64,000 nt of DNA from Phocaeicola_A sp964444735 (GTDB lineage: Bacteria > Bacteroidota > Bacteroidia > Bacteroidales > Bacteroidaceae): positions 1-64,000 of the forward strand of contig CAYUIJ010000001.1 in the NCBI GenBank assembly GCA_964444735.1, given 5' to 3'. Position 1 is the stretch's first letter, and every line of letters starts with the position of its first letter. Below the pieces are notes generated by a model. That model was not told the DNA's origin. It worked only from the letters and a program-made list of their open reading frames with translations, and ran no database searches. Shown here one piece after another: positions 17,577-25,244 of the stretch. Made by a program: the position numbers and the translations under genes.

Positions 17577-18491
17577 TTATTCTACATGGCGGAAGAACCG
17601 GTTCCACCGGTATCCTTTCCACATGGGTCTTTCATTGTCTTTTGAAAACCATATCAGTGCGGCACGGCCTATGATGTGGTCTTTGGGCACGAAGCCGAAC
17701 AGGCGCGAGTCACACAGGCTGACGGAATTGTTTGAGGCCATCCAGTGATAGTCTTTGGTAAAGGCGTAGCTGTCGGCGGGCTTGCCGTCTATAAGCAGCG
17801 TATCGTTTCTCAGTGACGCGTCTCTTCCTTCGTGGCAGATGATAGTGTTGCACAGCAGTCTGGCGTTCCACGGATATACCTTCACGCTTTTCCCTTTGGC
17901 AGGGACAACAAACGGGTGCGCTCCTTCGGCCGTATCGGTCTGCATCGACCTGAAGCGCACTGTGTTCCCCAGTTCCTGTCTCAGCAGACGCAGTTCGTAG
18001 CGGCTGAAGCTTCTCAGGTAGCATCCGTTGTCATAGCCTGCCAGTTCGTTGCCTGATATTCCTGCTTTTCCGATAGCCTTTGCCACAAGGTCTTCTTTCT
18101 CGCCCGGATAGGCATATATGAGCTTGCTGTCGGGGCTTGATACGCGGTCGTTTGTAAGGATAAGCTCGTTGTTGAGCATCAGTGTATCGCCCGGCAGTCC
18201 GATGCAGCGGTTTATGAACAGTTCTTTGTCGCCGCCTTCGCCCGGTGCCGGATTGTTGAAAAGCACAATGTCGCCTCGCTTTACCGGACGCTCATTCCAG
18301 CGTCGGCAGCCGAAAACCGGCGTGAAAGGCACTCTGAGCCCGTAGCTCCATAGGTTTACGATTACTCTCTCGCCGCGATACAGGGTATTCTCCATCCCTG
18401 TAGACGGTATGGTACAGGAAGTAAAGGCAAATGTTTTGATTACCAGAACCAAAGCAATGGCAATGACTACGGCTTTCAAGAGTTGTTTCAT
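17577..18491 (-). CDS. lepB: S26 signal peptidase paralogue, probably inactive
   Basis: A 304-residue membrane-anchored S26-family protein with one N-terminal membrane helix (about 5-22). At the catalytic serine site the sequence is IPSTGMENTL, putting Gly32 where active enzymes have Ser. In the lysine box it reads FINRCIGLPGD, with Asn94 in place of the catalytic Lys. The surrounding fold motifs (GDIVLFNNP, MASNNSVSLCDSRLFGFV) are kept. It is therefore likely to be non-catalytic, perhaps a partner or regulator of the intact copy that starts 5 bases upstream. I recall similar STGMEN/SRC forms in other Bacteroidales, so this is probably a conserved paralogue and not a local mutation. Confidence 0.85.
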   Translation of the reverse strand: MKQLLKAVVIAIALVLVIKTFAFTSCTIPSTGMENTLYRGERVIVNLWSYGLRVPFTPVFGCRRWNERPVKRGDIVLFNNPAPGEGGDKELFINRCIGLPGDTLMLNNELILTNDRVSSPDSKLIYAYPGEKEDLVAKAIGKAGISGNELAGYDNGCYLRSFSRYELRLLRQELGNTVRFRSMQTDTAEGAHPFVVPAKGKSVKVYPWNARLLCNTIICHEGRDASLRNDTLLIDGKPADSYAFTKDYHWMASNNSVSLCDSRLFGFVPKDHIIGRAALIWFSKDNERPMWKGYRWNRFFRHVE

Positions 18492-18495
18492 GCTG

Positions 18496-19980
18496 TCATT
18501 TGATGTTGTCTACCAGTTTGAACAGGCGGTTCCAGCGGATCTTGCCGTCAAACCATCCGCGGTCCTTGTCAAGCGACAGCCATACGACAATCGGTTTTCC
18601 CACGATATGGTCTTCGGGCACGAACCCCCAGTAGCGGGAGTCGGCCGAGTTATGGCGGTTATCTCCCATCATCCAGTAATAGTCCATTTTAAATGTGTAA
18701 GTATCGGTCTGCACCCCGTTGATATGGATCTTTCCGTCTTTTATTTCCAGCCTGTTGCCTTCATATATGCGGATTGGCCGTTCGTAGACGGGATAGTTCT
18801 CATAAGTGAGCCTGATGCTCTCGCCTTTCTTCGGAATCCATACGGGGCCGTAATTGTCGGCGGTCCAGTCTTTGTGCATATTCAGCGGATAGATCCAGTC
18901 ACCCGCGGGCTGCACGGCAAGGGCGATGCTTTTAACCAGTCCGGTATTGGCTTTCAGTGCCTCATAAGCCTTGCGGGTAAGCGGCAGGGTATATGATGTG
19001 CTTGTTTCGTTCGGGTCACACGCGTCTTCTTCGCTGATACCCAGCTCGTGGCGCGTTTCCTTTGAAATGGGGCGCGTTGTCTCCACGTGATATGCGTACT
19101 GCACGTTGTCGGGTTCCTTATTGGCCTTCCCGTCAAGGTAGATGATGCGATCTTTTATCTGCAGGGTCTGTCCCGGCAAGCCCACACAGCGTTTCACGTA
19201 GTTGGCGCGCTGGTCTACGGGGTAGGATACCACGCGTCCGTAGTAGTCGGGGTCTTCGCTGATGACCTTCCGGCCCAGGCCGTAAAGGAAACTGTATACC
19301 TCCTGCTGCTGTTCAAAGCTGATGCTGTCCATAACCGGGAGGTTTACATGGCTCTGCAGACAGGTAAGCTCGCCGAGCCGGTAACAGGTGTTATAGAAAT
19401 CGGCGTTCGGCATGTTCAGTGCTACGGTATCTCCCGAAGGGTAGTTGAATACCACGATGTCGTTCAGCCGTATGCTCCCGGTTCCTTTCACGCGGCGGTA
19501 GTCCCAATGCGGCCACCCGATGAACGACTTGCAGTCGAGCACAGGTATTTTCTGCTGCGTAAGCGGCATTGACAGCGGTGTCATAGGTACGCGCGGCCCG
19601 TAGCTTATTTTGCTGACAAACAGGTAGTCGCCTACAAGCAATGACTTCTCAAGCGAGGAAGTAGGGATGGTATAGTTCTGAAAAGCGAATATGTTTACGA
19701 AATAGACGGCCGTCAGTGCGAACACGATGGCATCCACCCAGCTCATTACACAGCGTGCCGTCTTGTTCTTGAGCTGTTTCCACCACGTCCATCTTATCTT
19801 TTTGGTAATGTAGGCATCGTAGATGAAAGGCACGGCTATCAGCCCCGCCCAGCTTTTTACCCAAAGGAGGAAAAGCAGGTAAAGGACTATGACGGCCGCA
19901 AACTTGATCCATTGCTTTTTATCTTTTGATTCCTTGCTTATGCCGGCCTTGTTTCCGGAATGTTCGTCAAGCGTTTTCAT
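18496..19980 (-). CDS. lepB: Signal peptidase I (intact catalytic dyad)
   Basis: A 494-residue S26A signal peptidase that cleaves signal peptides at the outer face of the inner membrane. Hydrophobic segments lie near 27-55 and 83-100. The catalytic Ser109 is in IPTSSLEKSL and Lys263 in YVKRCVGLPG; MMGDNRHNSADSRYWGFVP is the conserved C-terminal box. Large insertions explain the length compared with about 324 residues in E. coli, as usual in this phylum. The first 20 residues (DEHSGNKAGISKESKD region) copy a segment of RpoN and are not typical of the family. It lies 7 bases after dapB. Confidence 0.93.
   Translation of the reverse strand: MKTLDEHSGNKAGISKESKDKKQWIKFAAVIVLYLLFLLWVKSWAGLIAVPFIYDAYITKKIRWTWWKQLKNKTARCVMSWVDAIVFALTAVYFVNIFAFQNYTIPTSSLEKSLLVGDYLFVSKISYGPRVPMTPLSMPLTQQKIPVLDCKSFIGWPHWDYRRVKGTGSIRLNDIVVFNYPSGDTVALNMPNADFYNTCYRLGELTCLQSHVNLPVMDSISFEQQQEVYSFLYGLGRKVISEDPDYYGRVVSYPVDQRANYVKRCVGLPGQTLQIKDRIIYLDGKANKEPDNVQYAYHVETTRPISKETRHELGISEEDACDPNETSTSYTLPLTRKAYEALKANTGLVKSIALAVQPAGDWIYPLNMHKDWTADNYGPVWIPKKGESIRLTYENYPVYERPIRIYEGNRLEIKDGKIHINGVQTDTYTFKMDYYWMMGDNRHNSADSRYWGFVPEDHIVGKPIVVWLSLDKDRGWFDGKIRWNRLFKLVDNIK
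19921..19976 (-). repeat. Copy 2 of a 56-bp repeat, at the 5' end of lepB
   Basis: Matches 12045-12100 within rpoN at 50 of 56 bases, same orientation and same codon phase. In lepB it encodes residues about 2-20, before the first membrane helix. Five of the six differences change the amino acid, which points to relaxed constraint after copying. Confidence 0.9.
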
Positions 19981-19987
19981 AGGCGTG

Positions 19988-20746
19988 TCATTGGAATTTG
20001 AATAAATCGTTCATGCATAGGAAGCCTTCGTGGACAGCGGTATATTCGGCCGCGAGTACGGCCCCCAGTGCAAAGCCCTTGCGGTTTTTGGCCTCATGGG
20101 TAATCGTGATGCTGTCGGCCTCCGAGTCATAGCGTATGGAGTGGATGCCCGGAACCTCGCCTTTGCGTATGGAATTTATGGGAAGCTCGTTGCTCCTGCA
20201 GGCTTCGGATCCGGATACGGTTCCGTCGGGAGCGGTGAGGGTGCCTTTTACCCAGCAGGTCTTGCGGCTGAGATTTTCAAGAATGTCTCCGGCCAGTGTG
20301 ACGGCTGTCCCGCTGGGGACGTCATGCTTGTGTATGTGGTGTGTCTCGCTCATGCTTGCCTCATAGCCGGGAAACTGGTTCATGATGTGTGCCAGGTATC
20401 TGTTTACGGCCGAGAATACGGCCATTCCCAGACTGAAGTTTGCCGACCAGAACAAGGTCTTCCCCTCTTCACGGCACAGGCGCGTCATCTCATCGGCATG
20501 GCTCTCCATCCATCCGGTGCTTCCCGATACCACTTTTACACCGGAGGCGAATGCTTTCAGACAGTTGCCGTATGCTGCGGACGGAGACGTAAACTCAATG
20601 GCCACATCGGCGCTCTTGAAGGCTTCCGATTCAAAATCCTGAGGATTGTCCATATCGATGACGCACACTATCTCATGTCCGCGGGCAAGGGCCGTCTGCT
20701 CTGTCTCCCTGCCCATCCTGCCGTATCCTATCAATGCTGTTTTCAT
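19988..20746 (-). CDS. dapB: 4-hydroxy-tetrahydrodipicolinate reductase
   Basis: A 252-residue DapB of the lysine/meso-diaminopimelate pathway. The N-terminal ALIGYGRMGRE binds NAD(P)H; HHIHKHDVPSGTA holds the catalytic His and Lys and the substrate-binding GTA. I chose the ATG at 20746 because a longer frame to 20770 would begin inside the promoter element CAAAGATA (20768-20775). It heads the dapB-lepB-lepB-wbqC-SDR-uxuA series. It faces the divergently transcribed DUF2851 gene. Confidence 0.95.
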   Translation of the reverse strand: MKTALIGYGRMGRETEQTALARGHEIVCVIDMDNPQDFESEAFKSADVAIEFTSPSAAYGNCLKAFASGVKVVSGSTGWMESHADEMTRLCREEGKTLFWSANFSLGMAVFSAVNRYLAHIMNQFPGYEASMSETHHIHKHDVPSGTAVTLAGDILENLSRKTCWVKGTLTAPDGTVSGSEACRSNELPINSIRKGEVPGIHSIRYDSEADSITITHEAKNRKGFALGAVLAAEYTAVHEGFLCMNDLFKFQ

Positions 20747-20767
20747 GTTCGTGATGTGTTTGTGCTG

Positions 20768-20775
20768 CAAAGATA
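20768..20775 (-). promoter_or_regulatory. -7 promoter box of dapB
   Basis: The minus strand reads TATCTTTG, an exact match to TAnnTTTG, 21 bases before the dapB ATG at 20746. The -33 element is not obvious. The box helps to decide the dapB start. Confidence 0.5.
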
Positions 20776-20798
20776 ATCTATTTCTCGACTATCCTTTG

Positions 20799-20806
20799 TA
20801 CTTTTG
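20799..20806 (+). promoter_or_regulatory. -7 promoter box of the DUF2851 gene
   Basis: TACTTTTG matches TAnnTTTG, 23 bases before the ATG at 20830. It lies back-to-back with the dapB promoter within about 40 bases, so the two genes share a divergent control region. Confidence 0.45.
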
Positions 20807-20829
20807 TCCGATTAATAACCTCAATTAAC

Positions 20830-22095
20830 ATGGAAGAGCTGTTGCACTATGTGTGGAAGCACAGGATTTATCCCTTAGGGGCTTTGTACACTTCAGAGGG
20901 GAAGCCTGTTGAGATAATCGATGCCGGTTTGCAGAACACCCATGCCGGGCCTGATTTTTTCAATGCGAAGATAAGGATCGACGGCACTGTGTGGGCAGGA
21001 AATGTGGAGATACACAGGCGCTCGTCTGACTGGAACCGTCATGGGCATCAGCTGGACCCGGCCTATGAGTCGGTAGTGTTGCATGTGGCCTCGGATATTG
21101 ACACCGGAGTATATGACCTTAAGGGACGCGTCATTCCGCAGCTTTGTATCCCGTATCCGTCACATTTGGAGGAACGTTATGAGGAGCTTCGGCGGGAGGA
21201 GCGTTATCCGCCCTGTCATTCCCTTATCCCCTCGCTGTCGGGGCTTTCCGTTCATGAGTGGATGGCTTCGCTGCTTTATGAGCGCATGGAGCAGAAGAGC
21301 AGACAGGTAATGGAACGGGTGGAGGCTTGCGGCATGAACTGGGAAGATGCCTTTGCGGTAACGCTGGCCCGTAATTTCGGCTTCGGGCTGAACGGCGATG
21401 TTTTCGAACGCTGGGGAAAAAGCATTCCCTTGCGTGCGCTTGACAAGCACCGTGACAGCCTTTTTCAGATTGAGGCCTTGTTTTTCGGGCAGGCCGGGCT
21501 GCTTGAGAAGGAGATGCCCGATGACTATTACCGGCGGCTTCAGAAAGAATATCTTTATCTGGCGCATAAATTCGGTTTGCGGCACATGGAGCCGGCGGAG
21601 TGGCGTTTTCTGCGGACACGCCCCGGGAACTTTCCGCATGTGCGCATTGCCCAGCTGGCATGGCTCTTTTACAGGGAGAATGCCCTTCTGTCACGTCTGC
21701 TTGAGGCGCCGGATGCCGGTGCGGTGCGCGAAATCCTTTCAGCCCGCACTTCCGGGTACTGGGAAACCCATTACATGTTTGGCGGGCTGTCGGCACGGCG
21801 CGCCAGATCACTTTCTGCCGCCACTCAGGATTTGCTGGTTATCAACACGGTGTGTCCGTTTCTTTTTGCTTACGGGCGGCATAGGGGCGATGAGGAGATG
21901 CCGCGGCGCGCGCTGGCTTTTCTTGATACGCTGAGACCCGAAAACAACCGCATTGTGCGCAGGTGGCTGCAATGCGGCCTTCGGGCTGGGAATGCGGGAG
22001 AAAGTCAGGCCCTTATCCAGTTGAAGAAGATGTATTGCGACGCGCGCAAGTGTCTGTATTGCCGCATCGGATATGAGTATCTAAGGCAGGGGTGA
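20830..22095 (+). CDS. DUF2851 family protein
   Basis: A 421-residue protein matching DUF2851 of Bacteroidetes, of unknown function. The N-terminal MEELLHYVWKHRIYP, the GxQNTHAGPDFFNAKIRIDGTVW region near 33-55, and GNVEIHRRSSDWNRHGHQ near 57-74 are family landmarks; the acidic and histidine residues there recall a nuclease-like metal site, but that is speculation. The C-terminus has two paired cysteines (CDARKCLYCRIG). No signal peptide or membrane segment is seen. It is a single gene between divergent dapB and convergent dprA. Confidence 0.8.
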   Translation: MEELLHYVWKHRIYPLGALYTSEGKPVEIIDAGLQNTHAGPDFFNAKIRIDGTVWAGNVEIHRRSSDWNRHGHQLDPAYESVVLHVASDIDTGVYDLKGRVIPQLCIPYPSHLEERYEELRREERYPPCHSLIPSLSGLSVHEWMASLLYERMEQKSRQVMERVEACGMNWEDAFAVTLARNFGFGLNGDVFERWGKSIPLRALDKHRDSLFQIEALFFGQAGLLEKEMPDDYYRRLQKEYLYLAHKFGLRHMEPAEWRFLRTRPGNFPHVRIAQLAWLFYRENALLSRLLEAPDAGAVREILSARTSGYWETHYMFGGLSARRARSLSAATQDLLVINTVCPFLFAYGRHRGDEEMPRRALAFLDTLRPENNRIVRRWLQCGLRAGNAGESQALIQLKKMYCDARKCLYCRIGYEYLRQG

Positions 22096-22147
22096 CCCGT
22101 ATTGGAACCGGCTCTGCCTGAAATGCCGTTTTATGAAGAGGGAGGGG

Positions 22148-23260
22148 TTATGGCAGCAGGCGGTAGTTTCCTCCGGCAAGAGGCGTGGCCACGCCTTTCA
22201 TTTCCAGCTCGAAGAGCAGGCTGCACAGCTTGTTTACGGGGAATCCTGTCTTTACGGCGAGCGTGTTGATCTGCATCCCGTCGGGCGAGCTTTTCAGATA
22301 CTCCGCCACTGTTTGCTCCTCATCCGTAAGGCTGGGAAAAATCTCTCGGTGCACGGTTCCCTTTTTCGGAGCCTCTTCCCATTGCATGGCTTGCACGAGC
22401 TCTTCGGCATTCTGAAGCAGTATGGCCCCGTTGTTGCGGATAAGGTTGTTGCACCCCTCGGAATAGGGTGCGCCCACGGATCCCGGAAAGGCGAAGCATT
22501 CACGGTTGTAGTCGGCGGCCAGTCTGGCCGTGATGAGCGCGCCACCCTTGGCGGCCGACTCCACTACGATGGTGGCGTCGCTGATGCCCGCCACAATGCG
22601 GTTTCTTTTTAGAAAGTTATGGCGGTCAGGGGCTGTACGGCTCATGAATTCGGTAAGCAGCCCGCCCTGGCGCGTCATGCGTGCGGCGGTTTCGCGATGC
22701 CGCTGCGGATACACGCGGTCCAGTCCGTGCGCCAGTACGCCTATGGTATTCATTCCGCCGGCGAGTGCCGCGCGGTGTGTGCAGATGTCTATCCCGTATG
22801 CCAGTCCGCTCACTATCAGTACGTCAGGATACAGCTCTTTCAGCTCGCCTATGAACCGGGTGCAGAGCCGGTGTCCGTAATCGGTGGCATGGCGTGTGCC
22901 TACCATGCTGATGATCCGCCGCTGGTTGAGCGTGACGCTGCCTTTGTAGAAAAGAAGCAGCGGAGCGTCATTGCATTCGCGCAGACGCGAGGGATATGCC
23001 TCGTCATCAAGGCACAGGCATTCAATGCCGTGTCTTCGGACGAATTCAAGTTCCCGCCTTGCCAGCTCGAATGCTTCGGGCGCGTTGAGTGCTCCGATGA
23101 TCCGGGCCGGTATTCCCGGAACGAGTGCTTTCAGTTCTTTCCGCCGGGCAAAGACGGCTTCGGCCGTGCCCATGCGGTCTTTCAGTTTCCTGGCCCCTAT
23201 TGGCCCGATGCCCGGGATGGTGCCGAGTGCCATTGTGGCCAGCAGCTCTTTCTCATTCAT
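22148..23260 (-). CDS. dprA: DNA-processing protein DprA (Smf)
   Basis: A 370-residue DprA, which loads RecA on incoming single-stranded DNA during natural transformation. An N-terminal helix-hairpin region (GTIPGIGPIGARKLKDR) precedes the Rossmann fold with MVGTRHATDYG, VSGLAYGIDICTHRAAL and the GSVGAPYSEGCNNLIRNNGA loop. A C-terminal winged helix occupies about the last 65 residues. ATG at 23260 is preferred over an upstream TTG at 23275; it then overlaps the thioesterase gene by 8 bases. Other competence genes are not in the window. Confidence 0.94.
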   Translation of the reverse strand: MNEKELLATMALGTIPGIGPIGARKLKDRMGTAEAVFARRKELKALVPGIPARIIGALNAPEAFELARRELEFVRRHGIECLCLDDEAYPSRLRECNDAPLLLFYKGSVTLNQRRIISMVGTRHATDYGHRLCTRFIGELKELYPDVLIVSGLAYGIDICTHRAALAGGMNTIGVLAHGLDRVYPQRHRETAARMTRQGGLLTEFMSRTAPDRHNFLKRNRIVAGISDATIVVESAAKGGALITARLAADYNRECFAFPGSVGAPYSEGCNNLIRNNGAILLQNAEELVQAMQWEEAPKKGTVHREIFPSLTDEEQTVAEYLKSSPDGMQINTLAVKTGFPVNKLCSLLFELEMKGVATPLAGGNYRLLP

Positions 23261-23660
23261 GGAGGTAAGGTGCAAGGGTCTCGTTGAAAATGCTGCCGTC
23301 GCTCAGCCGTCCGTTTACCACGCATACGCTCTCTACGGTGGCTTTCATGACCGTTTTCATGTCGGGCAGGCGGAAAATGTCCTGATAGAACACATACCTG
23401 ATGCCTTCCTTTTTCAGGTAAAGTCTTGATACGAACTCATCACCGCTGCGGAGCGGTGTCTTGAAAGCCATGCTGATCCGTGCCACCACGGGGTCTGTCC
23501 CCTGTGCGTGCAGCCGGGCGAGACTCATTCCGGCGGAGGAGAGGAACTCGTGCCGGGTATGTTCCAGATAATGCTGGTAGTTCGCGTTGTTTACTATACC
23601 CTGAAAGTCGCATTCATAATCGCGCACTTTCATTTTCAGCTCAAATATGTATTTGTCCAT
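23253..23660 (-). CDS. Acyl-CoA thioesterase, hot-dog fold
   Basis: A 135-residue single hot-dog protein of the 4-hydroxybenzoyl-CoA thioesterase/YbgC type. The N-terminal VRDYECDFQGIVNNANYQHYLEHTR follows the family pattern (Y-x-D-x-D-x-x-G-x-V-x-x-x-x-Y), with Asp18 in the active-site position. It probably hydrolyses an acyl-CoA or acyl-ACP; the substrate is unknown. It overlaps dprA by 8 bases, so the two are translated together from the promoter at about 23692. Confidence 0.85.
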   Translation of the reverse strand: MDKYIFELKMKVRDYECDFQGIVNNANYQHYLEHTRHEFLSSAGMSLARLHAQGTDPVVARISMAFKTPLRSGDEFVSRLYLKKEGIRYVFYQDIFRLPDMKTVMKATVESVCVVNGRLSDGSIFNETLAPYLHE

Positions 23661-23691
23661 GCGGTGTTGTCGTTTTTTTCAGTTTTCCCGG

Positions 23692-23699
23692 CAAAGATA
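23692..23699 (-). promoter_or_regulatory. -7 promoter box of thioesterase-dprA
   Basis: The minus strand reads TATCTTTG, 31 bases before the thioesterase ATG. A -33 element at the usual spacing is weak. Confidence 0.45.
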
Positions 23700-23749
23700 C
23701 CAATTTTTTACCGCTGTATCCTTGCCTTTGCATTATTTTTCAGGCGGGG

Positions 23750-23781
23750 TTTGGTCTGTTCCGGTTTATCGCTTAACTTTG
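23750..23781 (+). promoter_or_regulatory. Bacteroides-type promoter of the mechanosensitive channel
   Basis: TTTG (23750-23753), 20 bases, then TAACTTTG (23774-23781): the complete -33/-7 consensus at the optimal spacing. It lies 25 bases before the ATG at 23807 and is the best promoter in the window. Confidence 0.75.
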
Positions 23782-23806
23782 CGGCAGCTGTTTATTATCA
23801 GAAAGT

Positions 23807-24355
23807 ATGGACGAGGAAGTGTTTTATTATCTTGATGACTGGCTGAGGCGGTATGGATACGGTATGGATGGATACTCAGCACCAGTAAGTGCGGTAAGCG
23901 TAGTAGGTAACTGGCTGAGGCGGTATGGATACGGCATGGATGGATACTCCATGGACTGGATTCATCGTGGCTTGTGGCTGGCCGCCGTATTGCTGCTTGC
24001 CTTTCTGGCTACCTATGTATGGAAGAAGATGCTGATCCCGCGGATAAGAGATAAGGTGGAAAAAACCGAAGCGAAGTGGGACGATTATCTGTTTAGTGAG
24101 AAGGTGCTGAAGAATTTCTCACAGGTGATACCCGCCCTGATGATATATACCGCGCTGCCTTTCGTTTTTGGCGGCACGGGCGTGTGGTTTGGCATTCTTC
24201 TGAAAGCCGCCGCTATATGGCTTATTGTGACGGGTTTTCGCTTTGTCCATTCTTTCATATCATCGATCTATGAATATTTAGTCGAGTGCCAGGATAATCC
24301 ACAAACGGACAAGAAAGTGATTAATTTCCCGTTGAGGGGGGGTATCAGATGCTGA
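23807..24355 (+). CDS. Mechanosensitive (MscS-family) channel, N-terminal part before frameshift
   Basis: 182 residues: a short N-terminal stretch containing a repeated WLRRYGYGMDGYS unit, then membrane segments (about 55-70 and 110-150). It is the N-terminal half of an MscS-like channel that relieves osmotic pressure. It leaves the family frame at a run of seven G (24336-24342) and ends shortly after, in residues RGGIRC. Adding one G (or removing two) would join it in frame to the next gene and continue as ...RGGYQMLKIV, the expected family sequence. A strong promoter lies upstream. The break may be an assembly error, a mutation or a phase-variable tract. Confidence 0.75.
   Translation: MDEEVFYYLDDWLRRYGYGMDGYSAPVSAVSVVGNWLRRYGYGMDGYSMDWIHRGLWLAAVLLLAFLATYVWKKMLIPRIRDKVEKTEAKWDDYLFSEKVLKNFSQVIPALMIYTALPFVFGGTGVWFGILLKAAAIWLIVTGFRFVHSFISSIYEYLVECQDNPQTDKKVINFPLRGGIRC
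23838..23949 (+). repeat. 40-bp direct repeat, in frame, 72-bp period
   Basis: Bases 23838-23877 recur at 23910-23949 with one mismatch. The period is 72 bases (24 codons), so the duplication keeps the reading frame and doubles the WLRRYGYGMDGYS peptide near the start of the channel protein. Confidence 0.9.
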
Positions 24356-25101
24356 AGATTGTTCTCATCTTTGTGGAAGTGATGGGGATAGTGAGCGCGC
24401 TGATTGGCAAGCCGCTGCTGGTCGTGTTTACCGCGCTGGGTGCCGCGGCTACCGTACTGATGCTGGTTTTCAAGGATACCATTACGGGGCTGGTGGCCGG
24501 AGTGCAGCTTTCGGCCAACGATATGCTGAAGAAAGGCGATTGGATCAAGGTTCCCGGACTGGGCATTGACGGAAGGGTGAAGGAAATGAATCTTACCGTT
24601 GTGAAAGTGGAAAACTGGGACAAAACGGTGACTACCGTTCCGCCTTATACGCTGGTGAGCAATACGTTTGAGAACTGGCAGGTGATGAAGGATAGCGACG
24701 GACGGCGCGTAAAGCGCGCAATCAGCATTGATGTGCGGAGCATCCGTTTCTGCACGGCCGGCGAGCGGGCTGCATGGATGGAATGCGAGTGGTTCGCTCC
24801 CTTGAAGGAAGAGAAGGAGCTGGTCAATCTGCGTGTGTTCCGTGAATATCTTACCGCATATCTGCGCGGGCATCCGCGTGTAAATGCCGGTCTCACTCTG
24901 ATGGTGCGTCAGTTGCAGCCCACTCCGCAGGGGCTTCCGCTCGAAATTTATTTCTTCTCGGCCGATCGCCGGTGGATTCCTTATGAGCGGCTGCAGGCCG
25001 AAGTGCTTGAATATGTATATGCCGTTCTCCCCCGTTTCGGACTCCGTGCTTTCCAGATGCCTTCGGGCACGGATGTGAATGAGGCGGTAAGGAGAATCTG
25101 A
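24349..25101 (+). CDS. Mechanosensitive (MscS-family) channel, C-terminal part after frameshift
   Basis: 250 residues that carry the pore-lining helix and the cytoplasmic beta domain of an MscS-type channel: the Gly/Ala-rich TALGAAATVLMLVFKDTITGLVAGVQLSANDML, then KKGDWIKVPGLGIDGRVKEMNLTVVKVENWD and the VPPYTLVSNTFENWQVM segment. The ATG at 24349 overlaps the end of the upstream part by 7 bases, so some re-initiation could occur. Together the two parts match one roughly 430-residue channel of the YbdG/YnaI kind. A pore domain without its first helices is unlikely to work alone. Confidence 0.8.
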   Translation: MLKIVLIFVEVMGIVSALIGKPLLVVFTALGAAATVLMLVFKDTITGLVAGVQLSANDMLKKGDWIKVPGLGIDGRVKEMNLTVVKVENWDKTVTTVPPYTLVSNTFENWQVMKDSDGRRVKRAISIDVRSIRFCTAGERAAWMECEWFAPLKEEKELVNLRVFREYLTAYLRGHPRVNAGLTLMVRQLQPTPQGLPLEIYFFSADRRWIPYERLQAEVLEYVYAVLPRFGLRAFQMPSGTDVNEAVRRI

Positions 25102-25154
25102 TCCGCCGGATTCCCGCCCCGTGAGGCGGCGGGCATGGCCCTTGCATGAGAAAA

Positions 25155-25210
25155 GTCTCTCCGCCGTATCCGCCGCATGCATGCGATGCCGGGGATATGC
25201 CGGAGAGACC
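25155..25210. terminator. Probable bidirectional terminator
   Basis: GTCTCTCCG (about 25155-25163) pairs with CGGAGAGAC (about 25201-25209), with GTATCC/GGATAT as a partly paired inner arm. It lies between the convergent channel gene and the thioredoxin lipoprotein gene. No strong T-tract; called from position and stem length. Confidence 0.5.
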
Positions 25211-25244
25211 TGGTCAGAAAAGAGAGACCGGCCGTATCGTCAGG

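Noticed and set aside
16835..17674. Plus-strand open frame of about 280 codons opposite wbqC and neighbours
   Set aside because: It crosses gene boundaries of recognised minus-strand genes and has no family resemblance.
24268..25182. Long minus-strand open frame (about 300 codons) opposite the mechanosensitive channel
   Set aside because: The plus-strand reading has pore and beta-domain sequence of MscS; the antisense reading has no domain features.
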